From assembly GCF_000765475.1 (NCBI RefSeq), contig NZ_JRHO01000014.1, positions 513,687 to 577,686 on the forward strand: a DNA stretch of 64,000 nucleotides. Reading direction: 5' to 3'. Origin of the DNA: Methanococcoides methylutens (lineage in GTDB: Archaea > Halobacteriota > Methanosarcinia > Methanosarcinales > Methanosarcinaceae). Below, in pieces: positions 17,558 through 26,856 of this stretch. How positions within the stretch are numbered: the stretch's first letter is position 1; each line of letters starts with the position of its first letter. A program made the position numbers and the translations under genes. The notes below the pieces were generated by a model, which worked only from the letters and a program-made list of their open reading frames with translations, was not told where the DNA came from and searched no databases.

Positions 17558-19296
17558 TCTATCCCCTGTGAGACCAGCATTTCGTTTTCGCATTCATCGA
17601 TATCCAGAAGGCAATTCCCTGAAAGTATGGAATGCATTGGATCGGAACCATCCCCATCTAAAAGAGATAGCGTATCAACAGGATTTTTACAATATGCATT
17701 GATCCAGCGAACGACACTATCATAGTCCCGAATACCACGTTCAATTAGCTTTAGCAGGAACTTTGAACGCATTTGCAGGATATCTTCAATTTCTTCGGCA
17801 CTCCAACCCCTGCGCCTCCCGATATCTTCGAGTACGCCAGAACCTGCAAAATTGAGACCATCTGCCACAACATCCCAGTGGAAGATATCTTTTGTATGAA
17901 CATCTCTCCCTACTCCAGTAACCTCTGCAACCACTGATACTTTTCTTTTTTCAGCTCCATTTTCATAGGAATTACTCAACATGCAAATCACATCAAGAGC
18001 AGTGAACATTGCAGCAGGCACGCTGATCGGTGGGTTCGTGAACCTGTTGATGACCTCTTTGGGCGTTCCGGCATGGAAGGTCGAACAGGTTGCATGGCCT
18101 GCATTCATTGCCTGGAACAATATCTCGGCCTCCCTGCCCCTTACTTCCCCGACAAGGAGATACTCAGGCCTTTGCCTGAGGGATGCACGGAGCAGGTCTT
18201 CCAGGTCGATGGTTGCAGCATCGATGCTGGAAACACCATCCCTGGTCACAGTCGGGATCCAGTTCTCGTGAGGAAGCTGGATCTCACGCGTATCCTCCAG
18301 AGTCACAATACGTATGGTCAGGGGAATGAACATACAGATAGCATTAAGAGCAGATGTTTTGCCCGTTGCAGTTCCACCACACATCAATATGTTCTTGCGG
18401 TTCTCCATACAGAGCCAGAAATATGCCATCATTTCAGCTGAAAATGATTTCCATGCAATCAGGTCCAGGGGTGTAAGAGGAACCTTTTTCTGCCTGCGTA
18501 TACTGAAAGAACTACCCAGAGGACTTATGTCATGCCCATAGGTTATATTGATACGAGACCCATCTTTCATGACCGTATCAAGAATAGGGTTGGACTTGGA
18601 CAGATGTCTGCGAGCCTGTTGTGCAATGCGCATGACAAAAGAATCAAGCTCATCGTCCGTACTGAATACGATGCTCGTTGGAAGATCTCCATAACCGGAA
18701 TGGTAAACATAGATCGGAATACCAACTCCATTGCACCATACATCTTCCACACTATGATCACGCATTATAGCACTGATCTTACCAAACTCTACAAAGTCAC
18801 GTTTTACATAGTAGAATATCTTTTCAAAAGATCTGGTATCAAGTTTAGAATACTCCGAAAGGATGCCAGATGTTTTTTCTCTCAAAAGTTCAGATCTGTC
18901 GACACTCTCAAGCTCATCTATATTGTCAACACCCTTTAAGCTCAGAACATCCTCAAGCATCATCATGACCTCTTCAAGGAGAGTCTTCTCGAACCTGTTG
19001 AGCTTTGGCTCGACCACGACATATTTTGTGTCGCTGCGGATTGTGTCATACAGGATCGATACAAATGAATAGGGTTCATCCACCCAGTACCTTTCAAGCT
19101 CATCGAAACCTTCCGGTATATTGAAAGATAAAAGGCCCTCAGCTATCGGACAATCCTTTTCATCGGATATATTCGATTTAGTAATAGGCAAACGAAAGCT
19201 GAGATTTTTCAATGAGCCGGTTAATTTGGATGAAATACTCCCTTTTTTATTGGAATTTGGACAGTATTTTTTGACACAATCGATAATTTGATTCAT
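17554..19296 (-). CDS. Type II/IV secretion ATPase (archaeal pilus assembly, FlaI/VirB11-like)
   Basis: 580 residues. Walker A GGTATGKTSALN is near 310, an Asp box follows, the Walker B-type RQRPEYLLVGEVRG near 377, and a His box ATCSTFHAG near 400. The hexameric ATPase powers pilin insertion or extraction. The N-terminal 130 residues are variable, as is usual. A TadC-like platform gene follows with ATGA overlap and two pilin genes precede it, so it serves this pilus. No archaellum genes (flaB, flaF-H) are nearby, so an archaellum is unlikely. Confidence 0.93.
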   Translation of the reverse strand: MNQIIDCVKKYCPNSNKKGSISSKLTGSLKNLSFRLPITKSNISDEKDCPIAEGLLSFNIPEGFDELERYWVDEPYSFVSILYDTIRSDTKYVVVEPKLNRFEKTLLEEVMMMLEDVLSLKGVDNIDELESVDRSELLREKTSGILSEYSKLDTRSFEKIFYYVKRDFVEFGKISAIMRDHSVEDVWCNGVGIPIYVYHSGYGDLPTSIVFSTDDELDSFVMRIAQQARRHLSKSNPILDTVMKDGSRINITYGHDISPLGSSFSIRRQKKVPLTPLDLIAWKSFSAEMMAYFWLCMENRKNILMCGGTATGKTSALNAICMFIPLTIRIVTLEDTREIQLPHENWIPTVTRDGVSSIDAATIDLEDLLRASLRQRPEYLLVGEVRGREAEILFQAMNAGHATCSTFHAGTPKEVINRFTNPPISVPAAMFTALDVICMLSNSYENGAEKRKVSVVAEVTGVGRDVHTKDIFHWDVVADGLNFAGSGVLEDIGRRRGWSAEEIEDILQMRSKFLLKLIERGIRDYDSVVRWINAYCKNPVDTLSLLDGDGSDPMHSILSGNCLLDIDECENEMLVSQGIE

Positions 19297-19357
19297 AGTT
19301 AATCATGCATTCATAAATGGACAGATTGGATTTTTTAAATATCTCAAAAAAGAGGTA

Positions 19358-19861
19358 TTAGGGTTGCATTACGATCTGTGTTGAATATATTGCCTGATCG
19401 GTTTCACGATCAACTATTGAAACCTGGAAGGGAGTGCCAATATATATCCACTGACGCGCAATATCAGCATGTTTGTCTGTGTCCTCTGTTTCAAAACTGA
19501 TCTTTGCAACATTACCAGGACCCAATACTGAAGGTGCGAAGGCCGAAGATGATGAAGAATAGAAAGTTACATTCTCCCTCTCCACATAATTGGACATTTT
19601 AGGCCTCCCAGAAGTTATTTCGAACTTCACGAAATCTTCGATTATTGGGTCCCCGCCCAGATGTTCAATTGTAATGCTCTGTTCAGAATACGAAGCAGAA
19701 ATCCTGAAAGTTGCCTGGGGTATTGTATCTTTTTGAGATATACTTCCTGAGAAAGAACTTACTGCTGCTGCCAGAATGACAGTAACAACTATCATAAGCA
19801 TGACACCGATAACGGGACTTACACCCTTATCTTCACGGCTAAATGATCTAGATCCATCCAT
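19358..19861 (-). CDS. Archaeal type IV pilin
   Basis: 167 residues. A short charged leader ending KGVSPVIG and a hydrophobic helix (VMLMIVVTVILAAAVSSF) form a class III signal cut by a prepilin peptidase. A beta-domain follows with HLGGDPI (PF07790-type). The ATG overlaps the end of the first pilin's GGGTGATCTGAT region, giving a ribosome binding site inside the upstream gene. Extracellular pilus subunit. Confidence 0.9.
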   Translation of the reverse strand: MDGSRSFSREDKGVSPVIGVMLMIVVTVILAAAVSSFSGSISQKDTIPQATFRISASYSEQSITIEHLGGDPIIEDFVKFEITSGRPKMSNYVERENVTFYSSSSSAFAPSVLGPGNVAKISFETEDTDKHADIARQWIYIGTPFQVSIVDRETDQAIYSTQIVMQP

Positions 19862-19862
19862 A

Positions 19863-20549
19863 TCAGATCACCCTTACATCTGAGTCAAAGATCACTTTCT
19901 GACTTGGATTGTGAACGATTTTAACATTGACGTAGTCACCACTTTCAAGACTATACCAATCTGCAAACATGGCCTGCATACCTGTTATGCGATCATTTTC
20001 AGGATTTATTTCATCAGCATCCGCGTTCTCATACTTCCCCTCATCTGGAACCCATTTTGCATCGGGATTATAATTAGAATATTCATCAGCAAGCATGCTA
20101 CTACCAGGTTCTAGTGTATAGTCACCAAAGAATATACCTTCTGAGTCATCATTGATGAGATCTCCCCGATTCCACATGGGCATTGCACCAGTATAAAATG
20201 GAGTGTGTGTATTATTTACATTGGGAAGAATTTCCATCATCTTTGTGTCACCACGCGCTTGGGGATTAATGGTAACTATTTTTATGTCTGCAGTATCAAT
20301 CGAATCACCTGAAATGTGCCTTATGGACATATAGGACATATTGCCAGAACTACCCATGTTGCTGTTTATATTTTTAACGATCTCAACGCTAAATACAGCA
20401 GAAGGAGCCTGTTCTACTCCGTCAAGAATTCCCTGTGAAGAAGAACTTACTGCAGCAGCCAGAACTACAGTAACAACTACCATAAGCATGACACCAATAA
20501 CTGGCGAAACTGCTCTGGAATCACTTATAATATTCATTTTTCTGATCAT
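19863..20549 (-). CDS. Archaeal type IV pilin
   Basis: 228 residues, first gene of the pilus operon. The leader ends SRAVSPVIG and the hydrophobic helix is VMLMVVVTVVLAAAVSS, almost the same as in the next pilin, so the two are paralogues. The beta-domain contains HISGDSI and a longer C-terminal part. GAGGCGGT lies before the ATG. Being first and preceded by the promoter, it is probably a highly expressed subunit. Confidence 0.9.
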   Translation of the reverse strand: MIRKMNIISDSRAVSPVIGVMLMVVVTVVLAAAVSSSSQGILDGVEQAPSAVFSVEIVKNINSNMGSSGNMSYMSIRHISGDSIDTADIKIVTINPQARGDTKMMEILPNVNNTHTPFYTGAMPMWNRGDLINDDSEGIFFGDYTLEPGSSMLADEYSNYNPDAKWVPDEGKYENADADEINPENDRITGMQAMFADWYSLESGDYVNVKIVHNPSQKVIFDSDVRVI

Positions 20550-20577
20550 TACTAGACCGCCTCAATAATAGGTCATA

Positions 20578-20600
20578 TCCAAATATACTAATAAGATTTA
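20578..20600 (-). promoter_or_regulatory. Promoter of the type IV pilus operon
   Basis: On the minus strand TTATTAGTATATTTGG lies about 40 bases before the first pilin start. The 284 bases between this gene and the divergent propeller gene are A/T-rich with no gene. Confidence 0.4.
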
Positions 20601-20833
20601 CCATACAGAAGGAAGTGTGTAATCATCAAAATATATAAAGCTTAGTGTTTTTATAACATAAAAAACCTTTAAAGAATAATTTTAAATCAATAAACATTAA
20701 ATATAAGTTTAAATTAAGCTATTTGCGTTAGTAATTAAAGTTATAAAAGTATATTAAACCGAATAAATATGGTTATTTTAATCGAAGCAATTTGAACCAT
20801 AAGAAGGTATTTTAAAAATAATCGGTGGCTGAT

Positions 20834-23689
20834 ATGAATACTAAAACATTAAAAAACATCATAAAACTAGCAATTGTGTTGACATGCATAGTAACAATGT
20901 CATCTAATGTAATAGCTACAGACTGGACAAAGTTCCATGCAGACCCATATAATACAGGAGTTACACCCGACAAAGCACCCATTGATAAAGATCTACTGAC
21001 CTTATGGGATGTTTCGACGGCATCTTCAGCAATGGCAGGCATTGATGCCGAACCTGTAATAGTAGGAGATACTATCTACGTGATAGGTGATAAGGGAACT
21101 TTACTAGCAATTGACAAGAACGATGGGACGGTTTTGTGGACAAGTAAAACAAACCATGGAAGCGATTCATGGTCACTTGGAGCCCCATGTTATGGAAATG
21201 GAAAAATTTTTGTTACAACTAATAATGGAATGATATATACATTTGATGCAGAAACAGGAGTAGAACTCTGGAATGATACTGCTATTAGCGACAATCCGAA
21301 TTTCACTCAGATGAATACGCCTGTTACCTATGAGAACGGAAGGATATACTTTGGAGGATGGCTTCCTTTTGGAGGTGCCAGCCAGTATTATTGCTACGAT
21401 GAGGATGGTACACGAATATGGAATAGAGAATCCACCAGTGGCGGATACTACCGTGCAGGATGCGTAATATTAGGAGATCATCTTATTTTCGGCGATGAAA
21501 ACGCAAATTTGACATCAGTCTATAAATCAAATGGCACAACTGTTGATGAACTTGATGTATCTGCAGAGTTCAACATCGATGCACTAAGAATCAGATCTGC
21601 AGTTACATATGATGAAGATTCGGAGAGGATATATGCAGCTACAGAAGGTGGTTATTGTGTAGCTCTGGGAATGAACGAAGATGGAACATTCAACAGGTCA
21701 GACAAACTTCTTAGTGCACAGGTAGCTAATAAGTTCACTACAACTCCTGCAATATACAACGGAAGATTATATGTTGGCACAGGAGATAGTTATACAGATG
21801 GAACCTTTTACTGTCTTGATGCATCAGACCTGACCGAAATATGGTCATTCTATATACCTGAAGGAGGAGTTCAGGGATCAGCAGCTATCTCAACATATTA
21901 TGATGACGGAGATGGTGAGGTATATGTTTATTTTACAGTGAATGATTATAACTGTAAACTTTATTGTCTTAAAGACTGGCCAAGTAATATGGAAATGCTT
22001 TCTGAAGAATGGTATTTCCAGCCAGAAGAAGAAAAACTACAATTCTCACTCCCAGGTCCGATAATCTCAGAAGGATCAGTATATTTTGCAAATGATGCAG
22101 GATATCTATTTGGAATATCTGAAAAGGAAGGAAACCCTTCAATTGAACCTGTCATGGAAGATGAATGGCACCAGTTCCAAAAGGATGCACAACACACAGG
22201 ATTTACAAATTCTGATGCACCAGATACCAATACACTACTATGGGAAAGCATTGATATCGATGCAACAACTGCGTCTTCACCAGTAGTCGCCGATGGAAAG
22301 CTATATATCAATTGTGCGGACTGGGTGAAGATTCTTGATATGTATACCGGAGAATATTTAGGAGCTACACAAGTTCCAGGAAATAATCTTTTGGATTCAT
22401 GGACACCTGTATCATACAATGAAGGAAGGGTATGGTGCGGTCATTCTCGAGGCATAAATGGTGGTACATTGATAGCTAATGGAAAATATTACCATGGAGA
22501 CTATGAGGGCAATAAATATTATTGCTATGATGAAAGCAATGATGTAGAGCTATGGAGTTTTACAGTCGAAGGAATGGCACAGAGTACGCCGGCATATAGT
22601 GATGGAAATATCTACCTGACAGGCTGCGTATATGAAAACGGCGGAAACGTCTATTGTGTAGATGCTGAAACCGGAAATCAAGTATGGAGCATTGAAGTCG
22701 CCAATGATCCCTGCGGAAGTTTTAGTGTACAAGGAGACATAGCATACTTTACTACATATAACTGGTACACTAGTGGCGATATTTATGCATTGGATAAGAA
22801 CACCGGGGAAATTCTCTGGACAAAAGTGATACAGAGAACAGATGCTGTCCCAACCATTGCATATGGTAACGTTTACGTATCATCAGGTTGCTATTCAGTT
22901 TCCGAATTGCAAACGTATTGTTTCAATGCGACTACCGGTGAAGAGATATGGAATGTTACTGGTGTTGGAGATTGGAAATGTTCAGCTGTGGTCGCTGATG
23001 GAAAGGTCTTCGTAGGAAAACCTGATTCATTCTATACATACGCATCCATGTACGCTCTAAATGCATTTGATGGAACAGAAATGTGGCATTATGGAAGAGG
23101 AGGATCAGCAGCTGCCATATCAGATGGCATTGTGTTTACGGTCGGGAGATCTGGAAAAGTCTATGCCTATGCTGAAACAGCACCGGATCTCGAAACGTCA
23201 GCCATTGTACAATCACAGGTATCTGCCGGACAATCAAATGATATAACTGTGCAGATCGCAAACCATGGTAACGTGGATGCAGGTTCTTTTGAAGTCACCA
23301 TGCTAGTCGATGGTGTCACATTGGATACAAGAACAGTAACATCCCTTTCAAAGGCTTCAAACACAGAAGTCACTTTTGAATGGACGCCTGAAGCCGAAGG
23401 AGAGTATGAACTGCAGGTAGCTATGGACACACAGAATAGCATCGATGAAAGGGATGAAGCCAATAATTACTTCATCTCAACTGCTACGACTGCTATCGAA
23501 GACTGGAACCCGTGGAACGATCCTGATTCTGAAGGGTTACCTGATGGAACATACATTACTTTAACAGAAGTAATCGATGCGTACAACTGTTTCAGAAATG
23601 GAGAGCCTGCACCAGAAACTGGAGCTAGTATCGACCTCACGAGAGTGATAGATCTCTACAATGCATTCAGATACACAACAGCTATGTGA
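20834..23689 (+). CDS. Secreted double PQQ-type beta-propeller protein with CARDB and dockerin-like module
   Basis: 951 residues from the ATG at 20834, preceded by GGTGG; a GTG nine bases upstream is also in frame. Signal peptide 1-28 (cut near NVIA/TDW). Two propeller regions each begin with a W-F-D-NTG-AP opening (DWTKFHADPYNTGVT near 29; EWHQFQKDAQHTG near 443) and contain many GE(I/L)W blade motifs. Residues 782-885 form a CARDB-like domain. The last 62 residues (890-951) are the shared dockerin-like module. No PQQ-enzyme catalytic residues were recognised, so it is probably a binding or scaffold protein. It has a strong terminator and its own upstream region. Confidence 0.88.
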   Translation: MNTKTLKNIIKLAIVLTCIVTMSSNVIATDWTKFHADPYNTGVTPDKAPIDKDLLTLWDVSTASSAMAGIDAEPVIVGDTIYVIGDKGTLLAIDKNDGTVLWTSKTNHGSDSWSLGAPCYGNGKIFVTTNNGMIYTFDAETGVELWNDTAISDNPNFTQMNTPVTYENGRIYFGGWLPFGGASQYYCYDEDGTRIWNRESTSGGYYRAGCVILGDHLIFGDENANLTSVYKSNGTTVDELDVSAEFNIDALRIRSAVTYDEDSERIYAATEGGYCVALGMNEDGTFNRSDKLLSAQVANKFTTTPAIYNGRLYVGTGDSYTDGTFYCLDASDLTEIWSFYIPEGGVQGSAAISTYYDDGDGEVYVYFTVNDYNCKLYCLKDWPSNMEMLSEEWYFQPEEEKLQFSLPGPIISEGSVYFANDAGYLFGISEKEGNPSIEPVMEDEWHQFQKDAQHTGFTNSDAPDTNTLLWESIDIDATTASSPVVADGKLYINCADWVKILDMYTGEYLGATQVPGNNLLDSWTPVSYNEGRVWCGHSRGINGGTLIANGKYYHGDYEGNKYYCYDESNDVELWSFTVEGMAQSTPAYSDGNIYLTGCVYENGGNVYCVDAETGNQVWSIEVANDPCGSFSVQGDIAYFTTYNWYTSGDIYALDKNTGEILWTKVIQRTDAVPTIAYGNVYVSSGCYSVSELQTYCFNATTGEEIWNVTGVGDWKCSAVVADGKVFVGKPDSFYTYASMYALNAFDGTEMWHYGRGGSAAAISDGIVFTVGRSGKVYAYAETAPDLETSAIVQSQVSAGQSNDITVQIANHGNVDAGSFEVTMLVDGVTLDTRTVTSLSKASNTEVTFEWTPEAEGEYELQVAMDTQNSIDERDEANNYFISTATTAIEDWNPWNDPDSEGLPDGTYITLTEVIDAYNCFRNGEPAPETGASIDLTRVIDLYNAFRYTTAM
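23501..23689 (+). repeat. 189-bp dockerin-like module, copy 1
   Basis: Encodes the last 62 residues and stop. Variable positions here: RNGEPAPETG, IDLTRVIDLY and the end TTAM. Confidence 0.9.
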
Positions 23690-23708
23690 TAACGAAAGCA
23701 AAGTTTGG

Positions 23709-23752
23709 AAATAAGGCATGGTTACAAAGCCATCCTTATTTCTCTTTTTTAT
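23709..23752 (+). terminator. Terminator after the first propeller gene
   Basis: AAATAAGGCATGG and CCATCCTTATTT form a 12-pair stem with one bulge and an 8-base loop, followed by CTCTTTTTT. Confidence 0.75.
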
Positions 23753-23888
23753 TTCTAAGAAATGTCATCAGGAAATTTAGTATCAGTTCTTATTTTTTAG
23801 TTATAATTAAGAGATAGATCAATTTAATCAAAATGGCATCCAGTAATATGATGTTACCATGTAAGATAATAGATAATATCTTAAAAGC

Positions 23889-23903
23889 AACCTTTTTATA
23901 GGG
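23889..23903 (+). promoter_or_regulatory. Promoter of the BtuFCD-type operon
   Basis: CCTTTTTATAGGG at 23891-23903 is a TATA-like element about 50 bases before the start at 23947. No known riboswitch fold was recognised in the leader. Confidence 0.45.
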
Positions 23904-23946
23904 ATGTGTCGATTGATTGTAAGTTTAAGAAAATAGAGGGAAAATA

Positions 23947-24972
23947 ATGTTCAAAGGTTGTTATGTCTTATTTTTGATCCTTATACTAATATCGACTTCA
24001 TGCGCAAGTGCAGTAGAAGCCAGTATGACAGAATATCCACTTACGATAGTGGATAATATGAATAATACTATTACAATAGAAACCAAACCTGAAAGGATAT
24101 TGTCCACGATGCCAAGCAACACAGAGATCCTTTTTGCTGTCGGTGCCGGGGACAATGTTGTTGGAGGCACGATCCATGATGAGTATCCACCTGAAGCTGT
24201 AAATATCTCGAAGGTAGGAGGATATACCAATCTTGACTTTGAGGCAATCGTCAACCTTGAACCTGATGTCGTGTTTGCTTCTGAAGCAAACGGTGAAGAT
24301 GCTACCAATATGCTGAAGGACCTGGGATTCACTGTGATAATCCTGGAACCAAAAACTATCGATGACATCATGAGCAACATAGAACTTATAGGAGAAGTGA
24401 CTGGAAATAAAGAAACAGCACTCTCTGTCACCGATGACATGAAAGCACAAATGGATGCCATCACGAGCAAAACAGAAGATGTGCCTACTGAGGAACGTCC
24501 TCGTGTACTTTATCTGATATGGCACGATCCAATGTACTCTGCCGGACTTGATTCATATCCTGATGACCTCATAGCAATGGCTGGAGGAAACAATATACAG
24601 AAAGCTGAAGGATGGCCTGTTATCAATCTTGAAGATGTCATCGCCAGCAATCCACAGATCATAATCTGTTCCGGAATGGGAGGTGGATCGTACACAATAA
24701 TGGAATCGATCAAGAATAACGATGCTCTGGTTCAGACAGATGCCATAAAGAATAACAAAGTTTACCCTATCGAGGACCCCAGCATCATCGAGATCCCTGG
24801 CCCGAGGATCGTGGAAGGACTAAAAGAATTGCACGGATACATTGGACCTGAAATCAAGGTCAATGAAGAGGAAACGGGTGAGGAAGCACCAGTGAACAAC
24901 ACGCCCGGATTTGGTGTTCTGGCCGCATCCTGTATGTTGGTGGCAGGCTACCTTAGGGCAAAGCGTTCCTGA
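23947..24972 (+). CDS. BtuF/FecB-type solute-binding protein with PGF-CTERM anchor
   Basis: 341 residues. Signal peptide 1-23, then the periplasmic-binding fold typical of cobalamin, heme and iron-chelate receptors (KPERILSTMPSNTEILFAVGAG; LEPDVVFASEANG; AEGWPVINLEDVIASNPQIII). The C-terminus has a linker, then TPGFGVLAASCMLVAG and the basic AKRS, a PGF-CTERM signal for archaeosortase processing and lipid anchoring, so the receptor is tethered outside the membrane. GAGGG precedes the ATG. Permease and ATPase genes follow. In a methylotrophic methanogen corrinoids are a likely substrate, but iron chelates fit equally by sequence. Confidence 0.88.
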   Translation: MFKGCYVLFLILILISTSCASAVEASMTEYPLTIVDNMNNTITIETKPERILSTMPSNTEILFAVGAGDNVVGGTIHDEYPPEAVNISKVGGYTNLDFEAIVNLEPDVVFASEANGEDATNMLKDLGFTVIILEPKTIDDIMSNIELIGEVTGNKETALSVTDDMKAQMDAITSKTEDVPTEERPRVLYLIWHDPMYSAGLDSYPDDLIAMAGGNNIQKAEGWPVINLEDVIASNPQIIICSGMGGGSYTIMESIKNNDALVQTDAIKNNKVYPIEDPSIIEIPGPRIVEGLKELHGYIGPEIKVNEEETGEEAPVNNTPGFGVLAASCMLVAGYLRAKRS

Positions 24973-25001
24973 ATATAAATACGGAATAGGAAAAGGTAAA
25001 G

Positions 25002-26027
25002 ATGGCAAGAGATGGAAGAACTGTAATGGTCCTGCTGTCAGTGTTGCTGGTAGCCATGATCGCCAGCAATACTGCAATAGGTAGCAGCGACATTTCCCCT
25101 ATTGACACCGTAAAGATAATTGTTAATGCCATTGCTGAAAAATTAACGCTCGAAGATATCCTGTCTTTCGAGAAAGTATGGACCGATAGCCAGGGAACCA
25201 TCATAATGAACATCCGACTACCAAGGGTCCTCCTTGGAGCATTAGTGGGTGCAGCACTGGCAACTGCCGGATGTGCCATGCAGGGTTTGCTTAAGAATCC
25301 CATGGCAGACCCTTATATAATAGGAATGTCATCCGGCGCCGGTCTTGGCGCAGCTCTTGCTTTTGCACTGATGTTACCCTTGCAGCTCCTTGCTTTTGTG
25401 ACAGCAGCTGGATCCATATTCATAGTATACAATATATCGAGGATCGGAGAAAGAGTGCCTACAGAAACACTTTTGCTTGCAGGAATTGCTGTCGGATTCT
25501 TTCTTTCATCAGTGACATCGTTCATCATTTTTCTGTCCCAGTCACCCCACCAGATAATATACTGGTTGATGGGAGGACTATGGACTGCCAGCTGGAATAA
25601 AGTGAAGATCACATTCCTGATGATACTGGTGGGAATTTTCATGCTCTACAGGCAATCATGGAACCTGAATGTCATGCTCCTTGGTGAGGAACAGGCACAG
25701 TGCATGGGAGTGGATATAGAGAAAGTAAAACGTAGCGTACTTGTATTCTCATCACTTGTTACCGCAGCTGCTGTATCTGTTAGTGGGATCATCGGTTTTG
25801 TGGGACTTATCATACCACATATTATGAGGATCATCGTAGGACCTGATCATCGGATACTCATTCCCACATCAACCCTCATGGGCGCAATCTTCCTCGTATT
25901 TTCAGACACTATTGCAAGAACGATACTCGAATCTACCGACCTGCCTGTAGGAGTAGTGACCGCATTTTTCGGAGCTCCTTTCTTCATTTACCTATTAAGG
26001 AAGAGGAGGAAGACGATCTATGCTTGA
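25002..26027 (+). CDS. BtuC/FecCD-type ABC transporter permease
   Basis: 341 residues, the normal length with about ten membrane helices. Family motifs include RLPRVLLGALVGAALATAGCAMQG near 69-92, the coupling segment LKNPMADPYIIG, and FVGLIIPHIMR near 265-275. It imports vitamin B12, heme or iron chelates with the adjacent receptor and ATPase. It is 29 bases after the receptor gene and overlaps the ATPase gene by 8 bases. AAGGT lies before the ATG. Confidence 0.93.
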   Translation: MARDGRTVMVLLSVLLVAMIASNTAIGSSDISPIDTVKIIVNAIAEKLTLEDILSFEKVWTDSQGTIIMNIRLPRVLLGALVGAALATAGCAMQGLLKNPMADPYIIGMSSGAGLGAALAFALMLPLQLLAFVTAAGSIFIVYNISRIGERVPTETLLLAGIAVGFFLSSVTSFIIFLSQSPHQIIYWLMGGLWTASWNKVKITFLMILVGIFMLYRQSWNLNVMLLGEEQAQCMGVDIEKVKRSVLVFSSLVTAAAVSVSGIIGFVGLIIPHIMRIIVGPDHRILIPTSTLMGAIFLVFSDTIARTILESTDLPVGVVTAFFGAPFFIYLLRKRRKTIYA

Positions 26028-26799
26028 GATCAAAGATCTTAATGTGAGCTATGGCAGCCGAAAGATACTGGAAGACATAAATATCTCTGCTGAAAAAGGC
26101 GAGTTCCTGGGCATACTTGGGCCAAACGGGTCCGGCAAGACAACGTTGGTCAAAGCCATAACCAAAGTTATCAAACCCGATTCAGGAGACATAACATTTA
26201 ACGGAAGATCTATTCAACATATGAATGGCACAGAAATTGCCAGACATATAGCAGTGGTCTCACAGGTGATCTCTATCAATTTCGAGTTCGCTGTAAAGGA
26301 TATCGTTATGATGGGACGCACACCCTACATACATGGTAATGAATCACCCGAAGACTTTGACATCGTTGAAGAATCCATGGAGAAAACTAAAACCGATTTC
26401 CTGAAGGATAGGCTTGTCACACAGCTGAGTGGCGGTGAACTGCAACGTGTCATCATAGCAAGGGCTCTTGCACAGCAAACAGATATCCTGCTTCTCGATG
26501 AACCTACATCACATCTTGATATCACGAACCAGATCGATATACTGAACCTTGTCAAAGATGAATCAAGAAAGGGAAAGCTTGTAGTTGCAGTGGTACATGA
26601 CCTGAACCTTGCAGCATATTACTGTGATAAGATAGCCCTCATAAGGGATGGGAAACTTGTATCGCTGGGCACACCAGCAGAAGTGCTCACCCCGGAAACT
26701 ATTGGAAAAGTATACAATTTGCCTGTAGAGGTTGTCACCAATGAGATCACAAATTCCCTGTATGTGATACCAAAGCTTGAGCCTTTGCCACATCCTTGA
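26020..26799 (+). CDS. BtuD/FecE-type ABC transporter ATPase
   Basis: 259 residues. Walker A GPNGSGKTT near 35-43, signature LSGGELQRV near 137-145, Walker B LLLDEPTSHLD near 156-166 and the H-loop VVHDLNLAA near 189. Cytosolic energising subunit of the importer. It overlaps the permease by 8 bases and the operon ends at a bidirectional terminator shared with the convergent surface-protein gene. Confidence 0.95.
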   Translation: MLEIKDLNVSYGSRKILEDINISAEKGEFLGILGPNGSGKTTLVKAITKVIKPDSGDITFNGRSIQHMNGTEIARHIAVVSQVISINFEFAVKDIVMMGRTPYIHGNESPEDFDIVEESMEKTKTDFLKDRLVTQLSGGELQRVIIARALAQQTDILLLDEPTSHLDITNQIDILNLVKDESRKGKLVVAVVHDLNLAAYYCDKIALIRDGKLVSLGTPAEVLTPETIGKVYNLPVEVVTNEITNSLYVIPKLEPLPHP

Positions 26800-26823
26800 A
26801 CTCTCATATTTAACAATAAAAAC

Positions 26824-26853
26824 AGGGGCTAGCACCCCTTTCCAAAATTTTTA
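26824..26853. terminator. Bidirectional terminator after the ABC transporter operon
   Basis: AGGGG and CCCCT arms around CTAGCA, followed by TTTTTATTTTT on the + strand and GTTTTTATTG on the minus strand; it serves both converging units. Confidence 0.6.
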
Positions 26854-26856
26854 TTT

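Noticed and set aside
14144-20549. Archaellum (flagellum) operon
   Set aside because: No flaB-type archaellin, flaF, flaG or flaH genes; the pilins have the PF07790-type SPVIG start of pili.
23690-23946. Cobalamin riboswitch before the BtuFCD-type operon
   Set aside because: No B12-box or matching fold was seen, and such riboswitches are not established in archaea.
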